This document shows, in pieces, positions 23,998 through 32,162 of a DNA stretch of 32,830 nt. The stretch covers positions 1 to 32,830 of the forward strand of contig CAZFDT010000055.1 in assembly GCA_964518335.1 (NCBI GenBank). The letters are read 5' to 3'. Positions within the stretch are counted from its first letter, which is position 1. Each line of letters opens with the position of its first letter. The position numbers and the translations under genes are program-made. The stretch comes from CAZFDT01 sp964518335. GTDB lineage: Bacteria > Planctomycetota > Phycisphaerae > Phycisphaerales > Phycisphaeraceae. The notes under the pieces were generated by a model. The model was given only the letters and a program-made list of their open reading frames with translations. It did no database searches and was not told the DNA's origin.

Positions 23998-25164
23998 TCA
24001 GCGCTTGAGCTTGGCCAAGGCCTGCGCGGCTTGTTTGGCTTCGGGCGTGTCGGGATAGGTGTCGATGACCTTCTGGAAGGTCTCGATGGCCAGGTCCTTC
24101 TTGCCGGCGTCGGCGTAGCTGCGGGCGGTGGCCGAGAGGGCGCGAGCGGCATCGGCGTCGTCGGCCCGCTTGAGCTGCGCCATGAAGCTCTCATCGCTTT
24201 CGTAAGTCGCCACATGCTCCTTCGCCGCCAACTGCTCCTCGCCTTCGGCGCGCTCGGCGACCCACTTGTACAGACGATAGGCCTCGATGTGCTCGCCCTT
24301 CTCGCGCGCGGCGACAGCCTTATCCATGCGCACCTTCACGACGGCCGGACTGACTTTGGCGGCGCCGGTCGATGTTGCCGCCGCAGCGTTGTCCGGCGAC
24401 ATCGCCTTGAGCTTGTCCACCTTCGGCGCCAGGTCATCGCGGCCCTGCAGCGCCGCGGCGAGCTTGTCCTGATCGACCGCCGGCGACGCGACGCGACGCG
24501 CCAGTGCTTTCATGCGAGCCTGCACGGCTTTGTCCTCGAACGACTCGTCCGGCAGAGTGGCGATGGCGTCAAGCAGCGTATCGATGTCCTTGCGATCGAT
24601 CGCAGCGTTCGCGGCCTTGAGCGTGGCGGTCAGATCCCCGCCACCCGTGGTTTTCTTCATGCGCGGCGGGTGATCCTTGAGGGCCTGCTCCAGCGGCTGG
24701 TCCATCGCACCGGGGTGGCCCCGCCACAGCAGCTTGCCGTCGGGCGAGATGATGAAGGCGTGGGGGATGCCGCGCACGCCCCAGTCCGGGCCTCGCGCGT
24801 TGCTGAGCATGACCTGGGGCCAGGTCATGGCCTTGTCGGCGGTGAACTTTTCGACGACGCCCGGCCCGTTATCGTGGCTGACGCCGATGAGCACGACGCC
24901 CTTGGGCGTGTAGTCCTCGTGCAGCTTCTTGAGGTGGGGAACCTGAGCGACACACGGACCGCACCACGTGGCCCAGTGCTCGACGATGATGATGCGGCCT
25001 TCGAGGTCTTTGGTGGAGACCTTTCTGCCGTCGATGGTGTCAAACGCAAACTCGACGGCGTCGCCGACGGCCAACGCCGCATGCAAGTCTGCAGACCAGA
25101 CGGATGCGTGCAGCGCAAGCGCCAACGTCCATGTCGCGGTGAATCGCAGGTGTCGCCATGTCAT
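23998..25164 (-). CDS. TlpA-like thioredoxin-fold protein with TPR-like C-terminal part
   Basis: Exported thiol-disulfide protein of 388 residues. N-terminal signal segment (RFTATWTLALALHASVWSADLHA), then a thioredoxin/TlpA domain: GKVSTKDLEGRIIIVEHWATWCGPC with the WCGPC redox centre, VAQVPHLKKLHEDY, GVLIGVSHDN, WGVRGIPHAFIISPDGKLLWRG (cis-Pro). After about residue 170 a charged helical region follows, ending in tetratricopeptide-like helices (KGEHIEAYRLYKWVAERAEG and SYADAGKKDLAIETFQKVIDTYPDTPEAKQAAQAL). The ATG at 25164 has GGGGAG eight bases upstream and replaces a longer frame start at 25224. Role: periplasmic reductant, perhaps coupled to protein partners by the TPR part. Confidence 0.88.
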   Translation of the reverse strand: MTWRHLRFTATWTLALALHASVWSADLHAALAVGDAVEFAFDTIDGRKVSTKDLEGRIIIVEHWATWCGPCVAQVPHLKKLHEDYTPKGVVLIGVSHDNGPGVVEKFTADKAMTWPQVMLSNARGPDWGVRGIPHAFIISPDGKLLWRGHPGAMDQPLEQALKDHPPRMKKTTGGGDLTATLKAANAAIDRKDIDTLLDAIATLPDESFEDKAVQARMKALARRVASPAVDQDKLAAALQGRDDLAPKVDKLKAMSPDNAAAATSTGAAKVSPAVVKVRMDKAVAAREKGEHIEAYRLYKWVAERAEGEEQLAAKEHVATYESDESFMAQLKRADDADAARALSATARSYADAGKKDLAIETFQKVIDTYPDTPEAKQAAQALAKLKR

Positions 25165-25197
25165 GATGATGCTCCCCGAGTGTGAAGGTTCCCCAAG

Positions 25198-25226
25198 ATT
25201 GTACCGCCGCCACCGCCAACGCAAGG
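25198..25226 (-). promoter_or_regulatory. Promoter of TlpA-like gene
   Basis: Minus strand TACAAT (25198-25203) is a near-perfect -10, with a TTGCG-like -35 about 15-16 bases upstream (spacer short). Transcription would start near 25191, giving a leader of about 27 bases with an SD. Confidence 0.4.
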
Positions 25227-25233
25227 GGAAAAC

Positions 25234-25644
25234 TCACACGTGCGCCTCGAAAGCGGCTGGGATGTGACGCACGACGGGGTCGCTGCCGGCGTGGAGACTG
25301 ACACTGACGATGTCGAACCGCACCGGTCGCGGGGGCAAGCGGTGGCGGCGAAAAAGGGTGACGGCCAGGGCGATGAGCTTGCTCTGCTTGCGGCGATGGA
25401 CACGCAGATGGGGTGGGTAGGCGTCGTGCGGGTGATCGCTGCACTTGACTTCCACGACCACCCACGCCCGATGGTCGGGAGGGTCGGCCAGGATGTCGAT
25501 CTCACCGTGACGCAGCCGAACATTGCGGGCAACGACCCGATAGCCCAGCGATTCGAGGTGGTTGGCGGCGAGTTGCTCGCCGCGCTGCCCGGTGGAGCGC
25601 GGCGCGAGGCCGAGGATTCTGCGAACGCTCGCTGGCAGTCGCAT
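25234..25644 (-). CDS. YraN/UPF0102 family protein
   Basis: Small protein (136 residues) of the endonuclease-fold UPF0102 group. Marks: GQRGEQLAANHLESLGYRVVARNVR, RHGEIDILAD and VVVEVKCSD, which give the conserved E, D and ExK acidic/lysine set. The C-terminal FDIVSVSL is also typical. Its biochemical role is not firmly established. ATG at 25644 with GGGGGG upstream. It begins 15 bases after the stop of the SurA-like gene on the same strand, so an operon is likely. Confidence 0.93.
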   Translation of the reverse strand: MRLPASVRRILGLAPRSTGQRGEQLAANHLESLGYRVVARNVRLRHGEIDILADPPDHRAWVVVEVKCSDHPHDAYPPHLRVHRRKQSKLIALAVTLFRRHRLPPRPVRFDIVSVSLHAGSDPVVRHIPAAFEAHV

Positions 25645-25659
25645 GCAACCCCCCGCCCG

Positions 25660-26970
25660 TCACGGCGCCGGCACGTCATATCGACTGACGGCCACTTCCA
25701 GAAGGGCCAGCGTCAACTTCTCCAGCTCGTTGTAGCTGCCCTCGTCGTAGAGGCGCTTGCGATAGCGCTGCGACAGATAACGGAAACGGGCCTGGCGAAG
25801 CTCTTTTTCGATGTCGAGCTGGACCTCGCGCAGGGAGCGGGCCTGCCCGCGATCTTCGCTTTCAACGAACAGCCACCAATGCGCGCGGTTGAACTCGATC
25901 GGCCCCTGGTGCTGGCCGACGGCCATGTTCACCAGGGTCTCGCCCAGCGCGCCGCCTAGCCCCTGGTCGCCGACGATCGGTTCGGGCCAGCGACCGCCCT
26001 CGTCAGGGCGATACTGGTTGAACCGCTGCGATGCAACCTGCACAAATGGCTTGCCGCTGCCCAGTTCCTTGGACACCGTCTCCACGTCGGCGGCACGATC
26101 CACGCGGATGAGGCGAACGGTGCGCTTCACCGGCGGCTGATACTCGTCGATGTTTTCGCGATAGTGCTGCTCCACGTCGCGGCGGGTGACGTTGATCAGC
26201 GGCATGATCTTCTGGAACATGTACCGCCGCACGAGCTGCTGTTGCCGGTGCTCTTCGAGCGTTTGGTCAAGGCTCTTGCCCGTCTCCTCCTTGAGGCGCT
26301 GTTCGGCCAGCGCCAGCGAGCCCTGGCCCCAGAGGCGAAGCAGTTCCTCGCGGCGCTTCTGCACCATCATGCGCAAGCCGAAGCGTTCGCCCTCGCTCAG
26401 ATCGCGCTGGGCCTCGCTGAGAATCAGCGCATCGGTGATCATCTGCTCCAGCCGCCCGGCGATGAGATCGCCGGCCCGTCTCTGAAACGCCGGCCCGTCG
26501 AGGGAGCGCCCCAGCGCGGCAAGCTGATCGCCCAGGGGCTCGAAAACCGCGTTGGCGTAGATCGCGCGCCCGTTCACCTGCCCGACCATGGCGTCCATGA
26601 TGTAGGTGCCGTTGGTCTTGCCGGATGTCCCCGCGACCGCTTCGATGCGCGGACGAGCGGCCTGGGCTGCCAGTCGCTCGGCGGCGGCGACCTCCTCGGC
26701 GGTGGCGGACTGATCCTGTTCGCCAGCGGCTTCAAACAGGGCTTCGTCCTCGAGATCGGCTGTGTACGCCTGTGTCGCCGGCGCGGCCTGCGCTTCGTCT
26801 GCCGGGCGCGGCGGGGCCTCGGCGGTGGCAAAATCATCCGGCCGTAGCTGCCGTGGACGCAGCGCTCGACCCTCGCCCGACGTCGTGTCGGTGGCGGCTT
26901 GATTGCAGCCGCCCAGCGCCAGCCCAATGACACCCAGGGCCAGCGCCAGCATCCGTGCAGGTTTGCCCAT
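25660..26970 (-). CDS. SurA/PrsA-like lipoprotein, possible peptidyl-prolyl isomerase/chaperone
   Basis: Lipoprotein of 436 residues: signal with lipobox LALGGC (Cys22). A long Ala/Glu/Gln-rich linker (25-105) follows, then a SurA_N-type helical region (VFEPLGDQLAALGRS ... GDLIAGRLEQMITDALILSEAQRDLS, about 140-200, and YMFQKIMPLINVTRRDVEQHYREN, about 250-275). The part from about 285 to 385 (RTVRLIRVDRAADVETVSKELGSGKPFVQVASQRF ... GGRWPEPIVGDQGLGGALGETL) looks like a divergent parvulin domain. It probably folds or escorts outer envelope proteins. Activity of the parvulin part is uncertain, since the histidine positions are not clear. ATG at 26970. It is divergent from nuoA. Confidence 0.78.
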   Translation of the reverse strand: MGKPARMLALALGVIGLALGGCNQAATDTTSGEGRALRPRQLRPDDFATAEAPPRPADEAQAAPATQAYTADLEDEALFEAAGEQDQSATAEEVAAAERLAAQAARPRIEAVAGTSGKTNGTYIMDAMVGQVNGRAIYANAVFEPLGDQLAALGRSLDGPAFQRRAGDLIAGRLEQMITDALILSEAQRDLSEGERFGLRMMVQKRREELLRLWGQGSLALAEQRLKEETGKSLDQTLEEHRQQQLVRRYMFQKIMPLINVTRRDVEQHYRENIDEYQPPVKRTVRLIRVDRAADVETVSKELGSGKPFVQVASQRFNQYRPDEGGRWPEPIVGDQGLGGALGETLVNMAVGQHQGPIEFNRAHWWLFVESEDRGQARSLREVQLDIEKELRQARFRYLSQRYRKRLYDEGSYNELEKLTLALLEVAVSRYDVPAP

Positions 26971-27040
26971 CCGGGCATTTTATGCGACTCACCCCATTGT
27001 CGCAATCAAATAGCTTCATGGGCCCGACGGCGCGATGCGA

Positions 27041-27060
27041 CGCAAGCCGACGCGCTTGCG
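27041..27060. promoter_or_regulatory. Short palindrome upstream of nuoA
   Basis: Seven-base arms CGCAAGC and GCTTGCG with a six-base loop, at 27041-27060. The right arm overlaps a possible -35 (TTGCGG, 27056-27061), with TAAGAT at 27078-27083 after 16 bases. It might be an operator, but evidence is weak. Confidence 0.3.
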
Positions 27061-27081
27061 GCTCGTCGCGGGGCGGATAAG

Positions 27082-27540
27082 ATGCCCCACTTCATGCAGG
27101 AACTGCTGTCCATCTCGGTTTTCATGGCGTTCGGACTCGTGTTCGTGCTGTTCAACGTCACGATCGGCAAGCTGGTGCGCCCGAACCTGCCCAACGAGGA
27201 GAAGCTGGCAATCTACGAGTGCGGCGAGCCGACGATCGGCGAGTCGTGGGTGCAGTTCGACCTGCGCTTCTACATCGTGGCCCTGTTCTATCTGGTATTC
27301 GACGTGGAGGTGGCGCTGATCTATCCGTGGGCGGTGGTGTTCCGCCAGTTCCCCGCCGAGGCGGTGGTGTTGGGCACGCCGTTTCTGCTCGTGATTGTGA
27401 TCGGATATGCCTACGAATGGTACTCGGGCAGCCTGGAGTGGGTGCGGTCCAACGTGGAGAAGGGATTCCGCGGCGTGGGAGGTGCGTCTGGCATCGACAT
27501 GGCTGCGCTGGCGCGGCGCGATCCGGAAACGCTGGGGTGA
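27082..27540 (+). CDS. nuoA: NADH-quinone oxidoreductase subunit A
   Basis: Small membrane subunit of respiratory complex I, 152 residues. Marks: three membrane segments (SVFMAFGLVFVLFNV, FYIVALFYLVFDVEVALIYPWAVVF, AVVLGTPFLLVIVIGYAYEWY) and YECGEPTIGESWVQFDLRFYIVALFYLVFDVEVALIYPWAV, diagnostic for NuoA. The C-terminal tail (ca. 30 residues) after the third helix is long and polar. ATG at 27082 (MPHFMQELL) or 27094 (MQELL) may start it; a TAAGAT box at 27078-27083 would fit the latter. No nuoB or other complex I gene follows; adk does. Confidence 0.93.
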   Translation: MPHFMQELLSISVFMAFGLVFVLFNVTIGKLVRPNLPNEEKLAIYECGEPTIGESWVQFDLRFYIVALFYLVFDVEVALIYPWAVVFRQFPAEAVVLGTPFLLVIVIGYAYEWYSGSLEWVRSNVEKGFRGVGGASGIDMAALARRDPETLG

Positions 27541-27644
27541 GACGATGCCTCAAGTCTGGTGAATGTCGTCTGATGTGAACACCGCGTCCATGACAGCAGG
27601 CCAGGAGCCATCGTTCTTCCCAACACCGCCCCTCAGACATTGCC

Positions 27645-28265
27645 ATGCCCGACACCCGCTATAAGACAGCCCTGCTTTTTGGCATGCCCGGCGCCGGCAA
27701 AGGCACGCAGGGAAAAATCCTGGGCATGGTCCCCGGATTCTTCCACTGCTCCTGCGGCGACGTGTTCCGACAGATCGACATCAATCACGATCTGGGCAAG
27801 ATCTTTTACGAGTACAGCTCGCGCGGCGAACTGGTCCCCGACGACATCACCGTCAAGATGTGGGCCAAGAACATCGAGGCCCGCGCTATCCTGGGCGACT
27901 ACAAGCCATTCAAGGACCTGTTGATCCTCGACGGTATCCCGCGCACCTTGGAGCAGGCCCAGATCATGGAAGAGCACATCGAGGTGCTGGCGGTGGTCCA
28001 CCTGGTGTGCGACGACCGCGAAGCCATGATCGAGCGCCTGCGTCGGCGGGCTCTGAAGGAGAATCGCTTCGACGACGCCGATGAGAAGGTGATCCGTCGC
28101 CGCTGGGACGTGTACGAAAAGGAAACCCGGCCGGTGCTCGGGCACTACCAGTCGCAGATCGTCTCGGAGGTCGATTCGATCGGTTCGCCCGCACTGGTGC
28201 TGCGCAAAATACTCGACATCGTCGCGCCGATACAAAACGAACACTTCGCCGAATTCGAAGGCTAA
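27645..28265 (+). CDS. adk: Adenylate kinase
   Basis: Converts AMP and ATP to two ADP. P-loop GMPGAGKGTQG (13-23), FHCSCGDVFRQ (NMP-binding), LVPDDITVKMW, LILDGIPRTLEQAQ (the usual DGFPRT has Ile for Phe), and a short LID (RRRALKENRFDDADEKVIRRRWDVYEKETRPVLGHY) with no zinc cysteines. Length 206 fits the short-LID type. ATG at 27645, with no clear SD. It might also be another nucleoside monophosphate kinase, but the overall pattern favours adenylate kinase. Confidence 0.88.
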   Translation: MPDTRYKTALLFGMPGAGKGTQGKILGMVPGFFHCSCGDVFRQIDINHDLGKIFYEYSSRGELVPDDITVKMWAKNIEARAILGDYKPFKDLLILDGIPRTLEQAQIMEEHIEVLAVVHLVCDDREAMIERLRRRALKENRFDDADEKVIRRRWDVYEKETRPVLGHYQSQIVSEVDSIGSPALVLRKILDIVAPIQNEHFAEFEG

Positions 28266-28419
28266 GTCGCTGCGACCTCAGCATCCCCTGACGAGACAAC
28301 GCGGCCATGGACCGTACGGCGACAACCACGATCGCACGATCGGCGCTATCCCCGTCGGCAGCGAACTCAAAGAGATGATGCGCAGACTCGTCGCTTCACT
28401 CGCAAGCGGCGCGGGCGCT
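28266..28419. other. Gap between convergent adk and MnmE-like genes
   Basis: 154 bases between two converging stops. No gene, promoter or clear hairpin terminator is seen. Confidence 0.5.
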
Positions 28420-29382
28420 TCAGTGACCATGCCTGGCGAAGAACGCCCACGGCACGTCGGGCCGCAGATCGTCCAGGCCCAGCACGCGCAGCACCGCTGC
28501 AGTGAGCCCGGCGATCCCGTCGCCGCGCCGGGCGCTGATGGGCAGCACGGGCGAGATCGCCTCCAAGCGGCCCTGGTCGGCCTTGTTCATCACCCACAGG
28601 TCCGGCTCGCGCGGCAGCGCGCCAGGATCAGGCCAGTCCTCCTCGTGGTCCCGCATGGCGATCAGCACGTGCGCCGTCGTCACTACCTGCCGCGCCAGCG
28701 CGATGGCCGCCTGTTCGACCTCGTCGTCGCTGGTACGGACGCCGGGCGTATCGAGCCAGCGCACGACGACGCCCGGTTCGAGCATCGCCATGCCGCCGAC
28801 CCAGTCGCGCGTCGTGCCCGGCAGGTCGGCGACGATCGACGCGGCCCGACCGACCATCCGGTTGGTCAGCGTGCTCTTGCCGACGTTGGGCCGGCCCACC
28901 ACGACCACCGTCGGGGGCACGAGCAGATGATCGCGGGGGTCGTGCTGACCGCGGGGGGCTGACGGCTGGCCACCGCAGGCGCGCCACAACGCCGGCTGCA
29001 TGGCCAGCAGATCGATCGCCGCCGGGCTCGCCGCCGTGGCCATCGCTTCGAGCATCTGAGCTTCCAGTTCGTCCGCCGCCTCGGGGTACAGCTCGCGCGA
29101 GGGCGGCCGATCCTCGTACGCCGCGCCCAGCTCGACGCAGCGGTCCAGCAGTTTGTGAATCACGCGCAACCCGCCATGCGGCATGAGCTGTGCACATGCG
29201 GGCGCGAGCATCCCCGCCAGCCCTTCATCCACGTCGCCCAGGCGCACGAGATAGAGCCGACCCGGCGACCACGCCGCCCGACCCGTCAACTGCAACAAAA
29301 ATCTCTCGATCCCCTCGCCCGACAACTGCACGATGGCGATCGCGCCCGGCGCGTGGGCGGTCGTGAGCGTGACGCGGATCAT
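28420..29382 (-). CDS. MnmE-like GTPase, shortened
   Basis: 320-residue GTPase related to MnmE (TrmE), which normally has about 450 residues and modifies tRNA wobble uridine with MnmG. The start APGAIAIVQLSGEG resembles the MnmE tetrahydrofolate-binding domain. The G domain has GRPNVGKST (163-171), PGTTRD (188-193), DTPG (211-214) and NKAD (266-269), and ends soon after SARRGDGI. The long helical regions flanking the G domain are reduced, and the conserved C-terminal Cys (CxGK) is absent (ends FFARHGH). It is therefore not a normal MnmE. ATG at 29382 overlaps the stop of the upstream membrane gene as ATGA, so they are translationally coupled. Confidence 0.85.
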   Translation of the reverse strand: MIRVTLTTAHAPGAIAIVQLSGEGIERFLLQLTGRAAWSPGRLYLVRLGDVDEGLAGMLAPACAQLMPHGGLRVIHKLLDRCVELGAAYEDRPPSRELYPEAADELEAQMLEAMATAASPAAIDLLAMQPALWRACGGQPSAPRGQHDPRDHLLVPPTVVVVGRPNVGKSTLTNRMVGRAASIVADLPGTTRDWVGGMAMLEPGVVVRWLDTPGVRTSDDEVEQAAIALARQVVTTAHVLIAMRDHEEDWPDPGALPREPDLWVMNKADQGRLEAISPVLPISARRGDGIAGLTAAVLRVLGLDDLRPDVPWAFFARHGH

Positions 29383-29804
29383 GGGGAAAACACCGGCGGG
29401 CGCATCGGCCGGCCGTGCGGATAGTTGACCACCTGCACCGCCATCAGCACCAGCGACGGAATGACGTACGGCAGGAATCGCCCGCCGATGAGCATGACCA
29501 CCAGCCCGAAAAAGGAGGCCCCCTCCAGCATCGCCAGGTAGATCAGGTTGCCCACGAAATACCCGCGGGGCGTGACCGCGTCGCTGATCCAATGCTTCTT
29601 GTAAATCTGCATGCGCACGACGTGGGCCGCCACGATCGCCGCCGGCGCCGCCATGCACGCGACCACGAACAGCTCATAGGGCGCCGACGACCCCGGCCCC
29701 GACAACACCAGCGCGACCACCACCATGAACATCAACTGCCCCGCCAGCAGCATCGCCCACAGAAACCGCAGCGTCAGCAAGGTTTTGTTCGGATCGGTGT
29801 CCAT
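29379..29804 (-). CDS. Four-helix membrane protein of unknown function
   Basis: Unrecognised 141-residue protein with four membrane segments (LRFLWAMLLAGQLMFMVVVALVL, YELFVVACMAAPAAIVAAHVV, YFVGNLIYLAMLEGASFFGLVVMLI, LPYVIPSLVLMAVQVV). A positive loop (QIYKKHW) lies between helices 2 and 3. ATG at 29804 has a GAGAG-like site upstream; an earlier open frame start at 29837 adds 11 residues. It begins 17 bases after the coaX stop and overlaps the MnmE-like start by four bases. Co-transcription with both is likely. Confidence 0.75.
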   Translation of the reverse strand: MDTDPNKTLLTLRFLWAMLLAGQLMFMVVVALVLSGPGSSAPYELFVVACMAAPAAIVAAHVVRMQIYKKHWISDAVTPRGYFVGNLIYLAMLEGASFFGLVVMLIGGRFLPYVIPSLVLMAVQVVNYPHGRPMRPPVFSP

Positions 29805-29820
29805 GTGCTCTCGTCCACGG

Positions 29821-30606
29821 CTACTGATCCTCGGCATCCATCGCCACGCGCGCCGTCACCGCCAGGCCCATCAGCGTCAGATCGGGCACGACGCGATCGA
29901 CCAGCTCGTACCCGTGGAACAGCAGGTCGGCGTCGCCGCCGGTCGCCACCACGACGGGGAAGCTGCCGACCTGCTCGGCGAAGCGCTCGGTCAGCTCGCG
30001 GACCGTCCCGCGCATGCCATGGAACGCGCCGCTGAGCATCGCCTCGACGGTGTTGTGCCCGATCGCCTCCTGCGGCGCCACCAATTCGACTTCGGGCAAC
30101 TGTGCCGTGCGCTGGTGCAGGGCGTCGAGCATCATGCGGGCGCCGGGCACGATCGCCCCGCCGTGGAACGTGCCCGCGCCATCGACGAAATCGACGGTCA
30201 TCGCCGTGCCCGCATCGACCACGACGCACGCCTGCTTGAGTACGTCGTAAGCGGCGGCGGCGTTGAGCAGGCGATCCTCTCCCACCAGCGCCTCGCGATC
30301 GAGCTGCCGACCAATCGGAATGGGCAGGTCCACGTCCACCCGCGCCGCCGGCCGGCCCACCGCCGCCGTCACCGCGTCCCCCACGCTGGGCGTCAACGCC
30401 GGATTCACCGACGCCAGCAACACCGTCGCCTCACCTTTGCATCGCAGCGGCGAGTACGCCCGATCCAGCGCCTCGCGCAGTTGCTCACCGAGCTTCCCGT
30501 TGTCAATGGCGAACGTATCGGTGAGCTTGCCCTCGACGAACGTGCCCAGCTTCGTGCGGCTGTTGCCGATGCTGATCGCCAGAAGATTGATGGGAGTGGT
30601 GCTCAT
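29821..30606 (-). CDS. coaX: Type III pantothenate kinase
   Basis: First step of coenzyme A synthesis. CoaX belongs to the ASKHA fold. Marks: ISIGNSRTK (11-19), GEDRLLNAAAAY, VVVDAGTAMTVDFVDGAGTFHGGAIVPG, IGHNTVEAMLSGAFHG. In most CoaX the first motif is DxGNT; here the Asp is Ser, so the phosphate or metal position differs. The other Asp residues (GEDR, DAGTA) are kept. Length 261 is normal. ATG at 30606, in a repeat-rich gap of 72 bases after obgE. The four-helix membrane gene starts 17 bases downstream. Confidence 0.85.
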   Translation of the reverse strand: MSTTPINLLAISIGNSRTKLGTFVEGKLTDTFAIDNGKLGEQLREALDRAYSPLRCKGEATVLLASVNPALTPSVGDAVTAAVGRPAARVDVDLPIPIGRQLDREALVGEDRLLNAAAAYDVLKQACVVVDAGTAMTVDFVDGAGTFHGGAIVPGARMMLDALHQRTAQLPEVELVAPQEAIGHNTVEAMLSGAFHGMRGTVRELTERFAEQVGSFPVVVATGGDADLLFHGYELVDRVVPDLTLMGLAVTARVAMDAEDQ

Positions 30607-30678
30607 GGGAATGCCGCATATCGAATGCCGAATGCCACATGAAGACAGTTGCCTTGCCCATTGAGCATCCGGCCTTGC
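30607..30678. repeat. Word-like repeat upstream of coaX
   Basis: This gap and the first bases of coaX hold GAATGCCGCATATCGAATGC, CGAATGCCACAT, GCCCATTGAGC and GCTCATTCGACATTC, made of the same words as 10515-10606 (GAATGCCGAATG is shared). It lies between obgE and coaX on the minus strand and may separate them. Confidence 0.6.
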
Positions 30679-31737
30679 TCATTCGACATTCTGCGGTTGC
30701 GCTTCCTGCCAACCGGGGCGCAGCCTGTCATCCCCCAGTCCTCGCCAGCACGATTCGAGCAACTCGCGGATGCCGCTGTGCGCCGCTGCACTGAGCTTCA
30801 TGACGCGCTTGCCGACTTCGCGCTCCACCCGCCTCGCCAGTTCGTCGCGCGACGTGTCGTCGGGCAACAGGTCCATCTTACTCAATACCACGATCTCGCG
30901 CTTGGCCGCCAGTTCTGCGGAGTACGCCGCCAGCTCGTGGCGGATCGCGCGGTAGTTCTCCACCGGGTCGGTCTCGTCCAGCGGCGCCGCCTCGATCAGA
31001 TGCACCAGCATCCTCGTGCGCTCGACGTGACGCAGGAACTCAATGCCCAGTCCCGCACCGCCCGAAGCGCCCTCGATCAGGCCGGGAATGTCGGCGAACA
31101 CCAGCCGCCGCGCCCCGCCGCGATCGGGCGTTAACTCGGCGATGCCCAGCTGCGGCTCCAGCGTGGTGAAGGGATAGTCGGCGATCTTGGGCGTGGCCTT
31201 ACTCACCACCGACAGCAGCGTGCTCTTGCCCGCGTTGGGCTTGCCGATGAGGCCTACGTCCGCGATGAGCTTGAGTTCGAGGCGAAGCGTCAGCGCCTGC
31301 GCGGGCTCGCCGGGCGTGGCCTTGCGCGGAGCCTGATCGGTGGCGGTCTTGAAGTGATCGTTACCGAAGCCGCCCTTGCCCCCGCGGGCGATCAGGTGAC
31401 GCTGGCCGGACGTGTCGAGATCGACGATCAAGTCGCCCGTGGTGTCGTTGAAGACGAGCGTGCCGGCCGGGAGCTTGATGACCAGGTCAGCGCCGTCGCC
31501 GCCGTGCATCTGGCGCGACTGGCCGGGCTGGCCATCCTCAGCGTGCCAGTGATGGCGGCCGGTGAAGTCCAGCAATGTGTCGATGCCCGGCTCGACGACG
31601 AGCCATACGTCACCGCCCTTGCCCCCATCGCCGCCGGACGGGCCACCCTTGGGGATGTATTTCTCGCGCCGGAACGCGACCACACCGTCGCCGCCCTTGC
31701 CCGAGCGCACCTGAATGACGGCCGTGTCGATGAACAT
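30679..31737 (-). CDS. obgE: Obg GTPase
   Basis: Essential GTPase linked to 50S ribosomal subunit assembly. N-terminal Gly-rich Obg fold (KGGDGVVAFRREKYIPKGGPSGGDGGKGGDVWL), then G domain: GLIGKPNAGKSTLL (G1), DYPFTTLEPQLG (G2 region), DIPGLIEGASGGAGLG (G3), LSKMD (G4, variant of NKxD), SAAAHSGI (G5). 352 residues, without the longer C-terminal tail of some homologs. ATG at 31737 used, two codons inside a TTG start at 31743. Starts 83 bases after the rpmA stop, a usual pairing. Confidence 0.95.
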   Translation of the reverse strand: MFIDTAVIQVRSGKGGDGVVAFRREKYIPKGGPSGGDGGKGGDVWLVVEPGIDTLLDFTGRHHWHAEDGQPGQSRQMHGGDGADLVIKLPAGTLVFNDTTGDLIVDLDTSGQRHLIARGGKGGFGNDHFKTATDQAPRKATPGEPAQALTLRLELKLIADVGLIGKPNAGKSTLLSVVSKATPKIADYPFTTLEPQLGIAELTPDRGGARRLVFADIPGLIEGASGGAGLGIEFLRHVERTRMLVHLIEAAPLDETDPVENYRAIRHELAAYSAELAAKREIVVLSKMDLLPDDTSRDELARRVEREVGKRVMKLSAAAHSGIRELLESCWRGLGDDRLRPGWQEAQPQNVE

Positions 31738-31820
31738 GCGCAAAAGAATAGCCGCTTGCGGCCGAGCAGGGTGAAGAGGCGTGCCAGGCCGCGAGCGGCA
31801 TCATGACGAGTCGGCTGATA

Positions 31821-32072
31821 TCAGCTGCTGGCTTCCGCCGGCCGCACGTGAACGCGCCGACCCTGGAACTCGACCACGCCGTCGGCCAACGCGAACAGTG
31901 AATGATCGCGGCCGATGCCCACGTAGTGCCCGGGCTTGAACGGCGTGCCGCACTGGCGCACGATGATGTTCCCGGCTCGGGCCGTCTGCCCGCCGTAAAT
32001 CTTCACCCCGCGATACTGCGGGTTGGAGTCGCGCCCGTTGCGGGTCGAGCCTTGACCTTTCTTGTGTGCCAT
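31821..32072 (-). CDS. rpmA: 50S ribosomal protein L27
   Basis: 83-residue protein near the peptidyl transferase centre. MAHKKGQGSTRNGRDSNPQYRGVKIYGGQTARAGNIIVRQCGTPFKPGHYVGIGRDHSLFALADGVVEF is canonical. ATG at 32072, with AGAAGG about 9 bases upstream. rplU (L21), commonly its upstream neighbour, is not in this window; the tRNA-Phe gene is upstream instead on the other strand. Promoter at 32133-32162. Confidence 0.97.
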   Translation of the reverse strand: MAHKKGQGSTRNGRDSNPQYRGVKIYGGQTARAGNIIVRQCGTPFKPGHYVGIGRDHSLFALADGVVEFQGRRVHVRPAEASS

Positions 32073-32132
32073 GGCGTGTGCCTTCTTTTCTGGTGGACCG
32101 GACGCCGGCCATCGCCACGCGTCGAGCCGCAC

Positions 32133-32162
32133 ATCCTAGCACATTCGGGCTCGCCAGGTCAA
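32133..32162 (-). promoter_or_regulatory. rpmA promoter
   Basis: Minus strand TTGACC (32157-32162), 18-base spacer, TAGGAT (32133-32138), start about 54 bases before rpmA. Its -35 is in one arm of the palindrome at 32158-32184, while the tRNA promoter has its -35 in the other. Confidence 0.5.

Noticed and set aside
27544..27561. Start of a nuoB gene after nuoA
   Set aside because: The frame stops after five codons (MPQVW) and no NuoB motif is seen nearby.
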